From Leptolyngbya boryana PCC 6306 (GTDB lineage: Bacteria > Cyanobacteriota > Cyanobacteriia > Leptolyngbyales > Leptolyngbyaceae): 64,000 nt of DNA. The stretch spans positions 3,490,577-3,554,576 of the forward strand of contig NZ_KB731324.1 of the NCBI RefSeq assembly GCF_000353285.1. Direction: 5' to 3'. Under the pieces are notes generated by a model. The model saw only the letters and a list, made by a program, of their open reading frames with translations, searched no databases and was not told the origin of the DNA. A program made the position numbers and the translations under genes. Below, piece by piece: positions 63,346 to 64,000 of this stretch (the first letter of the stretch is position 1; the number at the start of each line of letters is the position of its first letter).

Positions 63346-63471
63346 TAAAACTCCGACCCTATGCACAATCCGAATCCTCCCGATGCTATTCTCGGAACCC
63401 CTACTTCTCGATCGCCCCTTTCTATGGCAAAGTAAACATCGTGAGAACTGAGATGTGCTAGGGCGAATATT

Positions 63472-64000
63472 GTGCAGAAATTCAGCTACACCGAAATTTT
63501 GGAACGCGCTCAAACCTCGGCTCGTCGCGCGGACTGGGAGCAATTAAGCTTAGACTTACAACTGCTCCTTCTAGGAGATGAGTCTACTCAAGGAACAGCA
63601 CTTTCTGACCCGAATGTGACACCTGCACTTCTGAATCTAGCCATGCAAGTTCTAGAATCCGGAAGTTTCCAAGAACGTTGGGACATTGCAAAAGTCTTTC
63701 CGAATTTCGGCATTGATGCACTTCGGCCCTTAATTGAACTGCTCAAAGATGAAGAAGCTGATCCGGAGTCTCAGTGGTTTGCGATCCGCATCTTAGGAAA
63801 CTTTCATCACCCTCAAGTGGTTGAAACCTTGATTGAGGTCTTGAAGACTTCGCACAGTGAAGAACTCAATTCAATGGCAGTTTCAGTGCTCGCAACTTTA
63901 GGGAGTACGGCTGTGCATGTGATTGAAGAGTTATTGCATGAAGATTCGACTCGATTGTTTGCGACCCAAGCATTAGGACAAATTCGGCGATCGCAGACCG
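63472..64000 (+). CDS. HEAT-repeat protein, partial at window end
   Basis: An open frame from GTG (63472) running off the window, at least 176 codons, read by hand. The N-terminus is VQKFSYTEILERAQTSARRADWEQL; HEAT-type helical pairs then follow (ALRPLIELLKDEEADPESQWFAIRILGNF; VVETLIEVLKT...LNSMAVSVLATLGSTAVHVIEELLHE). HEAT proteins in cyanobacteria include phycobilin lyases and assembly factors, but this N-terminus is not enough to say. The true end and function lie outside the window. Confidence 0.75.
   Translation, partial: MQKFSYTEILERAQTSARRADWEQLSLDLQLLLLGDESTQGTALSDPNVTPALLNLAMQVLESGSFQERWDIAKVFPNFGIDALRPLIELLKDEEADPESQWFAIRILGNFHHPQVVETLIEVLKTSHSEELNSMAVSVLATLGSTAVHVIEELLHEDSTRLFATQALGQIRRSQT

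Overview
The window is chromosomal DNA from a cyanobacterium. Evidence: a biliverdin reductase, the chlorophyll geranylgeranyl reductase ChlP, a one-helix high-light-inducible protein, a solanesyl diphosphate synthase, several families I associate mainly with cyanobacteria (DUF2605, DUF2973, DUF1830, DUF4359), frequent HIP1 octamers (GCGATCGC, e.g. 25-32 and 423-430) and a canonical NtcA promoter. The ferredoxin-nitrite reductase carries a C-terminal 2Fe-2S ferredoxin domain and is 654 aa long. To my knowledge this form is described from Plectonema/Leptolyngbya boryana, so a Leptolyngbya-like filamentous, non-heterocystous organism is the best guess. The species is inference.

Layout. 0-5 kb: bvdR, an exported EndoU-like protein, a small lipoprotein, ilvC, a VanZ-like membrane protein, a DUF4359 protein and tRNA-His. 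5-9.2 kb: an exported triple-repeat protein, a general-stress-like glycine-rich membrane protein, a BON lipoprotein and chlP. 9.3-17.5 kb: an orphan beta-class DNA methyltransferase, a small exported peptide, a deoC-recO-MFS run, a GT4 glycosyltransferase, a TPR protein and a 2Fe-2S ferredoxin. 17.5-22 kb: cobQ, a small conserved protein, two response regulators and an HdeD-like protein. 22-31.4 kb is a cell-surface block: a 925-aa outer-membrane-barrel-like protein, a recent tandem duplication of small exported proteins, and a 1625-aa DUF4347/RTX protein. 31.5-43.3 kb is housekeeping: thrS, two small DUF proteins, a GTPase, an ExoD-like protein, speA, ndk, ald, a Hlip too short for routine ORF calling, sds and a second GT4 glycosyltransferase.

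43.35-46.2 kb is the most unusual stretch. Two sites have the architecture of integron attC recombination sites. One is nearly canonical and one is degraded. Both have the same orientation, and each sits just downstream of the stop codon of an unrecognised minus-strand gene, as in integron gene cassettes. Next to them is a degenerate array of six units with about 41-bp periodicity, which may be a transposon end or another protein-binding array. No integrase or transposase gene is visible in the window.

46.2-51.9 kb: an HpxZ-like NTF2-fold protein, a eukaryotic-type topoisomerase IB, a lipoprotein with a SecD-P1-like domain, an exported SAM methyltransferase, an M23 endopeptidase, a rhodanese lacking its catalytic cysteine, and an SRAP-family protein. 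52-62.3 kb is the complete nitrate assimilation operon on the minus strand: nirA-nrtA-nrtB-nrtC-nrtD-(DUF1830)-narB. It starts from an NtcA-dependent promoter with ideal spacing (GTA-N8-TAC, 22 nt, TACCTT). It imports nitrate through the NrtABCD ABC transporter and reduces it via NarB and NirA to ammonium. The window ends with an exported Rieske protein, a small helical protein and the start of a HEAT-repeat protein.
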